Below, one piece after another: positions 1 through 5,774 of a DNA stretch of 7,740 nucleotides. Within the stretch, counting starts at the first letter, position 1; each line of letters opens with the position of its first letter. The notes under the pieces are model-generated. The model saw only the letters and a program-made list of their open reading frames with translations, was not told the origin of the DNA and made no database searches. Source of the DNA: an uncultured Ruminococcus sp. (lineage in GTDB: Bacteria > Bacillota > Clostridia > Oscillospirales > CAG-272); assembly GCA_902783905.1 (NCBI GenBank), contig CACZSP010000035.1, forward strand, positions 1 to 7,740, written 5' to 3'. The position numbers and the translations under genes are program-made.

Positions 1-494
1 GAAAGACGGTATATCGCGCCTTCGTTCAGTTTACCGGACGCGGGGGATATTCTGAATTCCCGGGAAGAGAGCGCCGTAACCGAAAAATCGGTCGACGGCG
101 TCAGCGAAAGGTTCGCGGCAAGCTCTTCGGGTGACGTGTCGCCCGACGTTTTTACGGTAAAAGTCGAATCCGCCGGGATGATCCTGCCGTTCGCCCCATC
201 GGCGGTGACCGTCACGCCGCGCAGAGCTTCGGGAAGGACCGAAAGTCCGCGGGAGACGTCGTATTCCGGCAGTTCGGGCTCGGGTTCCGTAAGCGCTCTT
301 TTCGACAGGAAGATGCCGAGAGGGACCGACGTCAGTATGATCGCCGCGGCGGCTGCAATTGCGACGGCGCGCAGTATCTTTCCCCTGCGCGGCGCGGCGG
401 GCGCCGAAGCCGCCTCGTCTATCCACCGGTCGTCTATGCGGCTCATAGCCGAGCGCAGAAGCCCGCTCCCGCCGGTGTTGTCTTTCTTTTTCAC
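1..494 (-). CDS. Partial single-pass membrane protein with Ig-like outer region, sigma-factor partner
   Basis: The gene runs off the left edge; 164 residues are visible. It starts with GTG at 494-492, which overlaps the TGA stop of the upstream sigma factor (GTGA, 491-494). A GAGGGG ribosome binding site sits about 8 bases upstream, inside the sigma gene, so translation is probably coupled. Residues 1-38 are charged and probably cytoplasmic, with the motif SRIDDRWIDEAA at about 18-29. A hydrophobic membrane segment lies at about 40-63, followed by a Pro/Glu-rich linker (about 68-77). From about residue 85 the outer part shows an alternating beta pattern, with ADSTFTVKT, LSLTPSTDFSV and GKLNEGAIYRL, like SbsA/Big_5-type Ig-like domains. 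In Clostridia such a domain can open larger proteins, including alpha-2-macroglobulin-like ones, so the full protein may be much longer. I infer a role as regulator or sensor for the adjacent ECF sigma factor. No zinc-finger anti-sigma motif is visible. The exact family is uncertain. Confidence 0.75.
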   Translation of the reverse strand, partial: MKKKDNTGGSGLLRSAMSRIDDRWIDEAASAPAAPRRGKILRAVAIAAAAAIILTSVPLGIFLSKRALTEPEPELPEYDVSRGLSVLPEALRGVTVTADGANGRIIPADSTFTVKTSGDTSPEELAANLSLTPSTDFSVTALSSREFRISPASGKLNEGAIYRL

Positions 495-1057
495 AGTGAC
501 CACCCCTCTTTTTCAAGATGCTTTTTCAGCTTTTTGCGCGTCCTCTTCAGAAGCGATTTTACGGCGTCTTCGGAAAGACCGGTGATTTTTGCTGTCGACG
601 CGATACTCTCCTCCGAAAAATAGCGCAGTACGAAGACCCGTCGCGAGCGGACGTCGATCCCGGACAGAAATGCGTTGATCGCTTCTCCGAGAGCGTATTC
701 GTCGGCCGGGTCTCTGTGCGGACTTGCCGCGGCAGGAAGCGCGTCGTCCAGCTCGCATTCGATCCGGGGACGCTTCTGCGCCGCCTCCGCACGCACCCGG
801 CTTATCGCGAGATTTCTCGTTATGCGCATCACGTAGGCGTGAAGGCTTTCCGGACGTTCGGGAGGGATCGTGTTCCACAGCTTCATCAGCGCGTCGTTGC
901 GGATCTCCTCGGCCGTTTCGCGGTTTCCGGTGATATTGGCGGCAAGAGAGAGCATTCCCTCCCCGTAAACGCGCTCGGTCTGACGGAGCCCCTCCTCGTC
1001 GCGGCGGAAAAGAAGGCCGACGATCGTTTCGGTTATTGAATTCCGGTCTCCGGTCAT
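491..1057 (-). CDS. ECF-type RNA polymerase sigma factor (sigma-70 family)
   Basis: The 188-residue product has the ECF two-domain layout. Region 2 spans about residues 22-95, with the core-binding/-10-reading stretch around AEEIRNDALMKLWN and the helix AYVMRITRNLAISRVR. After a short linker, region 4 spans about 123-180 and carries a helix-turn-helix (about 151-178: SIASTAKITGLSEDAVKSLL, then a basic tail). There is no region 1 or 3, as expected for ECF factors. The ATG at 1057 has a GGAGGA ribosome binding site about 8 bases upstream. The stop overlaps the start of the membrane protein gene downstream, the usual arrangement of an ECF factor and its regulator. The protein would direct core RNA polymerase to a specific regulon, probably including its own promoter (see 1106-1132). 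The regulon and signal cannot be told from the sequence. The ECF assignment is firm; the subgroup is not assigned. Confidence 0.95.
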   Translation of the reverse strand: MTGDRNSITETIVGLLFRRDEEGLRQTERVYGEGMLSLAANITGNRETAEEIRNDALMKLWNTIPPERPESLHAYVMRITRNLAISRVRAEAAQKRPRIECELDDALPAAASPHRDPADEYALGEAINAFLSGIDVRSRRVFVLRYFSEESIASTAKITGLSEDAVKSLLKRTRKKLKKHLEKEGWSL

Positions 1058-1098
1058 TCCGTCTTTCCTCCGTTCTTTCCGATTTGGGTACCGCTCAC

Positions 1099-1140
1099 CT
1101 GTAAAGACGCAAAAATACGCCCCGGGGTGTCACTTTACAG
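1099..1140. repeat. Inverted repeat CTGTAAAG / CTTTACAG
   Basis: CTGTAAAG at 1099-1106 and its exact reverse complement CTTTACAG at 1133-1140 are separated by 26 bases. The arms bracket the ECF-like promoter elements and lie just downstream of the sigma-A-like -10 on the minus strand. This could be a leader hairpin or an operator for a dimeric regulator. It could also be chance, since the arms are only 8 bases. Confidence 0.4.
1106..1132 (-). promoter_or_regulatory. Candidate ECF-type (autoregulatory) promoter of the sigma operon
   Basis: Read on the minus strand, TGACAC (1132-1127) is followed after 17 bases by CGTC (1109-1106). ECF promoters in Bacillota often pair a -35 of the TGAAAC/TGTAAC/TGTCAC type with a -10 of CGTC/CGTA at 16-17 bases. 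Transcription would start near 1100, leaving a leader of about 43 bases before the sigma ATG. Autoregulation by the encoded sigma factor is inferred. Confidence 0.45.
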
Positions 1141-1145
1141 ACAAT

Positions 1146-1174
1146 AGAATATTATATTTTTTCTTTTTTGTCAA
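1146..1174 (-). promoter_or_regulatory. Sigma-A-like promoter for the ECF sigma operon
   Basis: On the minus strand a perfect -35 TTGACA (1174-1169) is followed by a 17-base, A-rich spacer and TATTCT (1151-1146), which matches the -10 consensus at 4 of 6 positions. Transcription would begin near 1139. It would supply a basal level of the ECF operon upstream of the ECF-like promoter. Confidence 0.55.
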
Positions 1175-1200
1175 CAATTTTATAATATGCCGCAAAACGA

Positions 1201-1229
1201 TTGACAGCGGCGGCAAATTGTGTTATGAT
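1201..1229 (+). promoter_or_regulatory. Sigma-A promoter for the lipoprotein-holA operon
   Basis: TTGACA (1201-1206, perfect) and TATGAT (1224-1229, 5 of 6) are separated by the ideal 17 bases. Transcription should begin near 1236, about 40 bases before the ATG at 1275. This makes any start codon upstream of 1275 unlikely for the lipoprotein gene. Confidence 0.85.
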
Positions 1230-1274
1230 GTTGTCGATGACCGGAGCAGACCGGAATCGATCGGAGGTGTCGAT

Positions 1275-2408
1275 ATGAAAACAAAAACGGTTGCGTTAAG
1301 AACAGCGGTTTTTTTTGCTCTCGCGGCGGTCGTTTTTTCGTCGCTTGCCGGATGCGGGTCTGATCCGTCCGGAGCTGTGACGTATGAAGATAGTACGCCT
1401 GCGCGCGTAATGACCGGGGCGCCTGAGCTGGTCTTTGCCGAACGAAACGACGGAGCATATCTCGGCGCCGTTGAAAATCCAGGGAAATATGATTTTCTCG
1501 AGGTGACCGTCCCCGAGACCTTCAACGGAAAAACCGTCGTGGGCTGCGATATCGGGACGGATTGCAAAAACAGCCTTCCGCAGATGCTGACCCGCGGGGG
1601 AATGGAAAAAATTACAGAACTGTTCGCCGATACCATAAATGCCATGGCTGCCGATATCGATGGAGCCAGGAAGGTCGACTGGAAGGATTATTACAAAGAC
1701 AAGCCGATCACAGAAAGATTAAATGCGATCAAGCGATCGAACAACTCCAACTGGTGGTATCTTAACGTGTTCCTGTCGTATTATGATTTGAAAAATCTTT
1801 CCGACGGCGCGAGCGAAAGAGAATCGGATGCGCTCCTGAAGCAGTATCCTCAGTGCGCGGAGACGGATATTTACGTACTTCGTGAAGGCGCGACCGAAGC
1901 TGAGTACGTCACTCATGTGTATATGAATCTGAAGAAGTACGCGCCGTCCTATTCCTTTGACGACAAGCTGGATGCCGAACTTGAAGCGGGCTATTATCGG
2001 TGGCTGATTTATGAATCCGAATGCAGAATGAAGGGCGCGCCCTTCGGAAGGGAAGAAGCGGAAAAGCGCTGGAAGGAGATAACGGAAACGGGCAGATCCG
2101 CCGCCATCCCGGATAATCCCGGAGTCGTTACGGCGCTGTCTCTTCCCGACTGTGTCGAAAAGCTGACGGGGCACCTGGCGATGGGGACTGATCTTTCCTC
2201 CTTCGTCATCCCCGCCGGAGTAAAAAGCATAGAATGGGACTTCTTCGCCGGATGCCGGAAGGATATGAAAGTGACGTATCTCGGGACCGAAAACTGGACG
2301 GCGACCGATGAAAAAGGGGAAAAATATACCTATCCGCAGCTTTGCGACGCCCTGCAGAACGACCTGAAAAAAACCGGCGGCAAACTTGAACTGAGAGCAG
2401 AAGAATGA
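1275..2408 (+). CDS. Lipoprotein with degenerate BspA-like LRR segments around a helical insert
   Basis: The 377-residue product begins with a lipoprotein signal: basic MKTKT, a hydrophobic core, then lipobox LAGC with the modified Cys at residue 27. It should be lipid-anchored on the outer face of the membrane. The ATG at 1275 follows CGGAGG (1262-1267) by 7 bases and lies downstream of the promoter at 1201-1229. Residues about 70-98 (FLEVTVPETFNGKTVVG) resemble one half of a BspA-type LRR_5 repeat. Residues about 285-340 (SSFVIPAGVKSIEWDFFAGC, then VTYLGTENW) resemble another. Between them (about 105-275) lies an acidic, probably helical stretch rich in Trp and Tyr that I do not recognise. 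The stop overlaps the holA start (ATGA). BspA-like repeats usually serve surface or adhesion roles, but this copy is too degenerate to name a ligand. The function is unknown. Confidence 0.85.
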   Translation: MKTKTVALRTAVFFALAAVVFSSLAGCGSDPSGAVTYEDSTPARVMTGAPELVFAERNDGAYLGAVENPGKYDFLEVTVPETFNGKTVVGCDIGTDCKNSLPQMLTRGGMEKITELFADTINAMAADIDGARKVDWKDYYKDKPITERLNAIKRSNNSNWWYLNVFLSYYDLKNLSDGASERESDALLKQYPQCAETDIYVLREGATEAEYVTHVYMNLKKYAPSYSFDDKLDAELEAGYYRWLIYESECRMKGAPFGREEAEKRWKEITETGRSAAIPDNPGVVTALSLPDCVEKLTGHLAMGTDLSSFVIPAGVKSIEWDFFAGCRKDMKVTYLGTENWTATDEKGEKYTYPQLCDALQNDLKKTGGKLELRAEE

Positions 2409-3439
2409 TCTACGAGACCCTTACCGAATCCGATTTCAGAAAAAAGATAAGACCCGGAGTTCCGGGCGGCATACCGAAAAAGTATTTCTTTTACGGGGAC
2501 GAGGATTATCTGAAAAAATACGCACTGGGGCTGGCAAGAAGCGCCTTTATTGCCGATCCGTCGTTCGACGTGACGCGCTTCGACGGCAATTCCTTTTCGC
2601 CCGACGCCTTTTCCGACGCCCTCGCGGTGCCGCCTATGTTCGGTCAGCTCCGGCTTGTCGAGATAACGCTCTCGCCTTCCGATCTGCGCCCGAACGAGAT
2701 GAACGATTTCCTGTCGATCCTCGAAGGAATATCCGACGACGATCTTTCGATGGTGATAATAGTCTTTCCCGCCGGCTCCTTCGATCCCGGATATCCGAAA
2801 AGGCCGTCGGCGATATTCAAAAAGTTTGCCGCGGCTGCGGTGCCGGTCTGCTTTGAAAAGGTCACGGGCGCCCGTCTCAACGGCTGGGTGGGGAAGCATT
2901 ACTCGGGAAACAGGGTGACGGCGGACGGACCGGTCTGCGCCTTCACCGTGTCGGTCTGCGGCAGCGACATGACACGTCTTTCCTCCGAGATCGACAAGAT
3001 ATCATGGTACGTTCTCGCATCCGGCAGGGACAGAGTGACCGAAGACGACGTGCGGGCAGCAGGATGCGCGACACAGGAAGCAGAGGCCTTCGCGCTGTCC
3101 GACGCGATACTTTCCTTCGACCGCCGGGCGGCGCTTTCCGCCCTTGCCGTTATGAAGGAAAGGCAGGCGGAGCCGGTGGCGGTTATGGCGGAGATCGTAA
3201 GGGTGATCTGCGATCTTGCCGCCGTATCGGCGTGCAGGCGCGACGGAATGACGCCCGACGCAATATCGACGGCGACGGGGATCAAGCCTTATCCGCTGTC
3301 AAAATATCTTGCGGCCGCCGACAGGACCTCTCCCGAAAGGATCCGCGCGCTTCTCGCGTCGGCGGGCAAGGCGGACGACGGAGTCAAGGGATATGCGAAG
3401 GATTTCCTTCCTGTCGAGACCTTTATCTGCGGGCTCTGA
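2405..3439 (+). CDS. holA: DNA polymerase III subunit delta
   Basis: The 344-residue product has the size and layout of HolA, the clamp-loader subunit that opens the beta sliding clamp and loads it on DNA as part of the delta/delta-prime/tau complex. The N-terminal AAA+-like domain I carries the typical opening KYFFYGDEDYLKKYA (about 26-40). The beta-interacting region follows, with VPPMFGQLRLVEI (about 75-87). Domain II contains VTGARLNGWVGKHY (153-166) and the stretch around DMTRLSSEIDKISWY (188-202). The C-terminal helical collar domain starts near 215 (EAEAFALSDAILSFDRRAA, 225-243) and continues through EPVAVMAEIVRVICDLAAV (256-274). As in HolA generally, no functional Walker A is seen. 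The ATG at 2405 overlaps the lipoprotein stop. Only a weak purine-rich site precedes it, so it probably depends on coupled translation. It is an essential housekeeping gene behind a non-housekeeping lipoprotein. Confidence 0.94.
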   Translation: MIYETLTESDFRKKIRPGVPGGIPKKYFFYGDEDYLKKYALGLARSAFIADPSFDVTRFDGNSFSPDAFSDALAVPPMFGQLRLVEITLSPSDLRPNEMNDFLSILEGISDDDLSMVIIVFPAGSFDPGYPKRPSAIFKKFAAAAVPVCFEKVTGARLNGWVGKHYSGNRVTADGPVCAFTVSVCGSDMTRLSSEIDKISWYVLASGRDRVTEDDVRAAGCATQEAEAFALSDAILSFDRRAALSALAVMKERQAEPVAVMAEIVRVICDLAAVSACRRDGMTPDAISTATGIKPYPLSKYLAAADRTSPERIRALLASAGKADDGVKGYAKDFLPVETFICGL

Positions 3440-3465
3440 AAGCGGATTTCGGGCGGCGCAAGCGG

Positions 3466-3618
3466 TATTTTGTAAACTTTTGTGAATTTTAAAAAAAATA
3501 GTTTTCCACAAGCATTTTTGTGACTATAAACAGCAAAAAAACTGAAAAACAGGTGAAAAAGCTGTCAAAACCCGTATTTTTGATCAGGTTTTGCACATTT
3601 ACCACAGAGTTTTCCACA
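3466..3618 (+). other. DnaA-box cluster with curved AT-rich DNA (possible origin or DnaA-regulated region)
   Basis: Most of the 227-base gap after holA is AT-rich. It holds three exact matches, all on the plus strand, to the DnaA-box consensus TTWTNCACA: TTTTCCACA (3502-3510), TTTTGCACA (3589-3597) and TTTTCCACA (3610-3618). A one-mismatch box, TTTACCACA (3598-3606), directly abuts the second. Upstream lies a stretch almost free of G and C (3466-3500) ending in a run of eight A. Between the boxes, A-tracts at 3535-3541, 3545-3549, 3556-3560 and 3567-3570 have centres about 9-11 bases apart, as in intrinsically curved DNA. An unwinding-prone stretch, curved DNA and DnaA boxes together resemble oriC or a DnaA-binding cluster. 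No dnaA or dnaN lies in this window, so an origin is not established. No clear intrinsic terminator for holA was found here. Confidence 0.6.
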
Positions 3619-3625
3619 GAATAAT
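3598..3625 (+). promoter_or_regulatory. Possible sigma-A promoter for the DUF1287-GH30 operon
   Basis: TTTACC (3598-3603, 4 of 6) and AATAAT (3620-3625, 5 of 6) are spaced by 16 bases, and the DUF1287 ATG is about 40 bases downstream. The last DnaA box (3610-3618) lies in the spacer and the one-mismatch box covers the -35. DnaA bound there would compete with RNA polymerase. Confidence 0.4.
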
Positions 3626-3653
3626 TGTTGCGGAATTATGAACGGAGCCGGCT

Positions 3654-3660
3654 GGAGGAG
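3654..3660 (+). promoter_or_regulatory. Ribosome binding site deciding the DUF1287 start
   Basis: GGAGGAG ends 6 bases before ATG 3667 but only 3 bases before the adjacent GTG at 3664. This favours the ATG. A further-upstream TTG at 3625 in the same frame overlaps the likely -10 and has no ribosome binding site. Confidence 0.75.
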
Positions 3661-3666
3661 GCCGTG

Positions 3667-4359
3667 ATGAGAGAAATAAAACCGGTAACGGGCAGGCAGA
3701 GAGCGGCGCTCGTCATCCTTTTGTGTCTTGCCGCCGTGCTTGCCGTATGCTGGATAGCGGCGGGTATCGCGTCGAATTTCAGGCCTCATAATGCGGCGGA
3801 TTTCGGCTTTGACGACCTGCAAAGCGGCCGCGACGCCGACGGCGACGGGATCGACGATTTTGCCGATATGGTCGCCGGAGCCAGGGAGTATATCGCGACC
3901 GATCCCGAGTACGTCAGCAAATACTACGCCGGCGGGTATCCCGACGAGGGAGAAGGCGTCTGCACCGACGTGATCTGGCACGCTTTCGCCGCCGCCGGAT
4001 ATTCCCTCAAGGATATGGTGGACGCCGATATCGCCGCGGACGCGGGCGCGTATTTTGCCGAAGGAGAGGCGCACGATCCGAACATAGACTTCCGGCGCGT
4101 GCGCAACCTGCTCGTTTTCTTCAGGCGCAACGCCGAAGAGCTGACGGTTTCCCTGCGCCGTCCCTCCGACTGGATGCCGGGGGATATCGTCGTATTCGAC
4201 GGACATATCGCGATCTGCTCGGACGTACGCAACGGATCGGGCATACCGTATATAATACATCACGCGGACAATATCAGGCGCGCCGTCGAAGCCGACGATA
4301 TCGGCTCGATGACGGTCGTCGGACATTTCAGGTTTTCACGGGACGGTGCGGAAAAATGA
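3667..4359 (+). CDS. Membrane-anchored DUF1287 protein (NlpC/P60-like hydrolase fold)
   Basis: The 230-residue product has a basic N-terminus and a hydrophobic segment at about 14-35 with no lipobox, so it is probably a membrane anchor with the rest outside. The remainder matches the DUF1287 family in order: SKYYAGGYPDEGEGVCTDV (about 84-102), DPNIDFRRVRNLLVFFRR (about 137-154), WMPGDIVVFDGHIAICSD (about 169-186), YIIHHADN (195-202) and the closing VGHFRF. DUF1287 is generally placed with the NlpC/P60 papain-like fold. Cys99 and His180 are the expected catalytic pair, which suggests an amidase or peptidase acting on peptidoglycan or a related substrate, though no activity is established. DADGDGIDD at 56-64 looks like an acidic calcium-binding loop just before the domain. 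Homologues in Bacillota appear to carry a similar motif. The stop overlaps the GH30 start (ATGA), so the two are probably cotranslated. Confidence 0.88.
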   Translation: MREIKPVTGRQRAALVILLCLAAVLAVCWIAAGIASNFRPHNAADFGFDDLQSGRDADGDGIDDFADMVAGAREYIATDPEYVSKYYAGGYPDEGEGVCTDVIWHAFAAAGYSLKDMVDADIAADAGAYFAEGEAHDPNIDFRRVRNLLVFFRRNAEELTVSLRRPSDWMPGDIVVFDGHIAICSDVRNGSGIPYIIHHADNIRRAVEADDIGSMTVVGHFRFSRDGAEK

Positions 4360-5660
4360 CGTTGCTTGAAAAATACATTTACGCCGACGGAGATATCACG
4401 AAGGTCGCTCCCGAGCGGCTGACCGTCGAGGAGAATCCCGCCCGTCTCGGACGCGGCAGGGACAGGATCGATATAATCGATCTTGAAAAGCAGGAGATCT
4501 TCGGATTCGGCGGGGCTTTTACCGAGGCGAGCGCCGTCAACTACAAAAAACTTGATTCCGAGGGCCGCAGACGGGTCATCGAAGATCTTTTCGGAGATGG
4601 CGGCCTGCGGTACAATTTCTGCCGGGTATGCATCAATTCATCCGATTTTGCGACCGGAGAGTATTGTTATACGAAGGACGGCGACGCGGATCTTTCCACC
4701 TTCGATATTTCGCGCGACAGGGAAGCGGTCATTCCGTTTATCCGCGACGCTCTTGCCGCCGCTCCCGACGGGATCTTCCTTTTCGCCTCGCCCTGGTCGC
4801 CACCGGGGTATATGAAGACCTCCGGCTCGATGATCGGCGGGAAGCTGAAGCCGGAATTCTACCGGCCGTGGGCGGAGTATTTTCTGAAATTCATCGAAGA
4901 ATACGAAAAAGAGGGAATCGTCATCTCCGCCGTGACGACGCAGAACGAGCCGGGTTCTCACAAATGGGAAAGCTGCGAGTGGACGGACGAAGAGCTGACG
5001 GAGTTCACCCGGGTGCTTTCGGAGGTGCTGTCGGGATATCACCGTGAAATAAAAATCCTCTGCTGGGACTTCAACCGCGGAGGAATGTTCGACCACGCCT
5101 CGAAAATATACGCGGCGCTGGGCGACAGAGTTTGGGGCGCCGGATTTCACTGGTACAACGGCGTGCACACGGGAGAACTCGAGGCGATGCACGCGGCGTT
5201 CCCGGACAGGGTGCTGGTCGAGACCGAATTCTGTCACGGGCTGTCGGCAAGGATGTACGGAAAGTACCGCTCTGAGATCATCGGCGTTCTGGACGGTTAC
5301 GCAAACGCCGTCGTCGAGTGGAATCTTCTGCTCGACAAAGACGGCGGACCCTATCACAGCCGTGACATCGGCTGCTGCTCGCCGATTTTCCGCGACGGAG
5401 AGCGGGTCGGCAGGCGAAACACCTATTTTCAGTCGTATATCTACTCTCACTTTATCCGGCCGGGCGCCAGAGTCCTGTTTACCTCGTCGGCATACCGCTC
5501 CGTCAGGACGCTGGCGGTCCGCAATCCCGACGGAAAGATACTCGTATATACCTACAACGATTCGACGAGAGACGAAAACGTGACATACTGTCTGGGAAGA
5601 TACAGATGGACCGCCGAGGCGGTGGCGGGACTTGTGACCCTTTACGTTATTGACCGTTGA
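4356..5660 (+). CDS. GH30-family glycoside hydrolase (glucosylceramidase-like), cytoplasmic
   Basis: The 434-residue product matches GH30 retaining glycosidases of the glucocerebrosidase type. FGFGGAFTEAS (about 50-60) is the first conserved strand, and ASPWSPPGYMKT (144-155) is the substrate-loop motif. TTQNEPG (194-200) carries the acid/base Glu198. GFHWYNG (263-269) precedes VETEFCHG (288-295), whose Glu291 is the predicted nucleophile. WNLLLDKDGGP (322-332) is the typical later motif. A short beta C-terminal domain follows (about 370-434). The likely reaction is hydrolysis of a beta-glucoside or related beta-linked sugar with retention; the exact substrate cannot be read. There is no signal peptide, so it should act in the cytoplasm on an imported or internally made glycoside. 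The start overlaps the DUF1287 stop by 4 bases, and a hairpin follows the stop directly. Confidence 0.93.
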   Translation: MTLLEKYIYADGDITKVAPERLTVEENPARLGRGRDRIDIIDLEKQEIFGFGGAFTEASAVNYKKLDSEGRRRVIEDLFGDGGLRYNFCRVCINSSDFATGEYCYTKDGDADLSTFDISRDREAVIPFIRDALAAAPDGIFLFASPWSPPGYMKTSGSMIGGKLKPEFYRPWAEYFLKFIEEYEKEGIVISAVTTQNEPGSHKWESCEWTDEELTEFTRVLSEVLSGYHREIKILCWDFNRGGMFDHASKIYAALGDRVWGAGFHWYNGVHTGELEAMHAAFPDRVLVETEFCHGLSARMYGKYRSEIIGVLDGYANAVVEWNLLLDKDGGPYHSRDIGCCSPIFRDGERVGRRNTYFQSYIYSHFIRPGARVLFTSSAYRSVRTLAVRNPDGKILVYTYNDSTRDENVTYCLGRYRWTAEAVAGLVTLYVIDR

Positions 5661-5703
5661 TTTTTCACCCTGCCGTGCGGTTTTTCGCAGGCAGGGTGAA
5701 AAA
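5661..5703 (+). terminator. Long perfect hairpin after the GH30 gene (probable but atypical terminator)
   Basis: A 14-base arm (5661-5674, containing CACCCTGCC) pairs perfectly with 5690-5703 (GGCAGGGTG then AAAAA). Inside, TGCG (5676-5679) pairs with CGCA (5686-5689) around a GTTTTT loop, leaving one bulged G at 5675. The stem begins one base after the GH30 stop. The T-run is on the 5' side and the A-run on the 3' side, the reverse of a standard intrinsic terminator. Only UUU follows the stem directly, so it may end transcription weakly or mainly protect the 3' end of the message. Confidence 0.6.
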
Positions 5704-5738
5704 TTTCCGGTTTTACTTCGGGATTTTGCCTCGATTTT

Positions 5739-5742
5739 CGTC
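5739..5742 (+). promoter_or_regulatory. Possible ECF-type -10 element (CGTC) upstream of the second sigma gene
   Basis: CGTC is followed by TAATATATGAAAAGCGG, which loosely echoes CGTC then TTTACAGGTGAGCGG downstream of the first sigma operon's ECF-like promoter. At the expected 16-17 base spacing the -35 would be TTCGGG or CTTCGG, which is not a good ECF -35. This is a tentative call only. Confidence 0.25.
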
Positions 5743-5774
5743 TAATATATGAAAAGCGGCTTCGGAAGAGCGGG

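Noticed and set aside
31..516. Arg-rich open frame on the minus strand, in another frame from the Ig-like membrane protein
   Set aside because: The translation is low-complexity and basic with no membrane segment. The GTG frame starting at 494 gives a coherent membrane protein coupled to the sigma stop.
136..585. Open frame on the plus strand opposite the first membrane protein and the end of the sigma gene
   Set aside because: It is antisense to two well-supported genes, has no ribosome binding site of note and its translation shows no recognisable domain. It is a by-product of the GC-rich codon use.
1218..1274. N-terminal extension of the lipoprotein from an in-frame upstream ATG
   Set aside because: That start lies inside the promoter, before the -10 element. 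It would bury the lipoprotein signal behind about 19 polar residues. The ATG at 1275 has a proper ribosome binding site.
3530..3565. ACAGC ... GCTGT inverted repeat as a holA terminator
   Set aside because: The arms are only 5 bases with a 26-base loop and no following T-run on the plus strand, so it is not a convincing terminator.
3565..4326. Open frame of about 250 codons antisense to the DUF1287 gene
   Set aside because: It covers the DUF1287 gene, whose family motifs are clear on the plus strand. The antisense translation resembles no family I know.
4638..5450. 270-codon open frame antisense to the GH30 gene
   Set aside because: The GH30 catalytic motifs on the plus strand explain this stretch. 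The antisense frame reflects third-position GC bias.
5697..5742. TGAAAA ... CGTC as an ECF promoter for the second sigma gene
   Set aside because: The two elements are about 36 bases apart, far more than the 16-17 needed. Only the CGTC is kept, as a low-confidence element.
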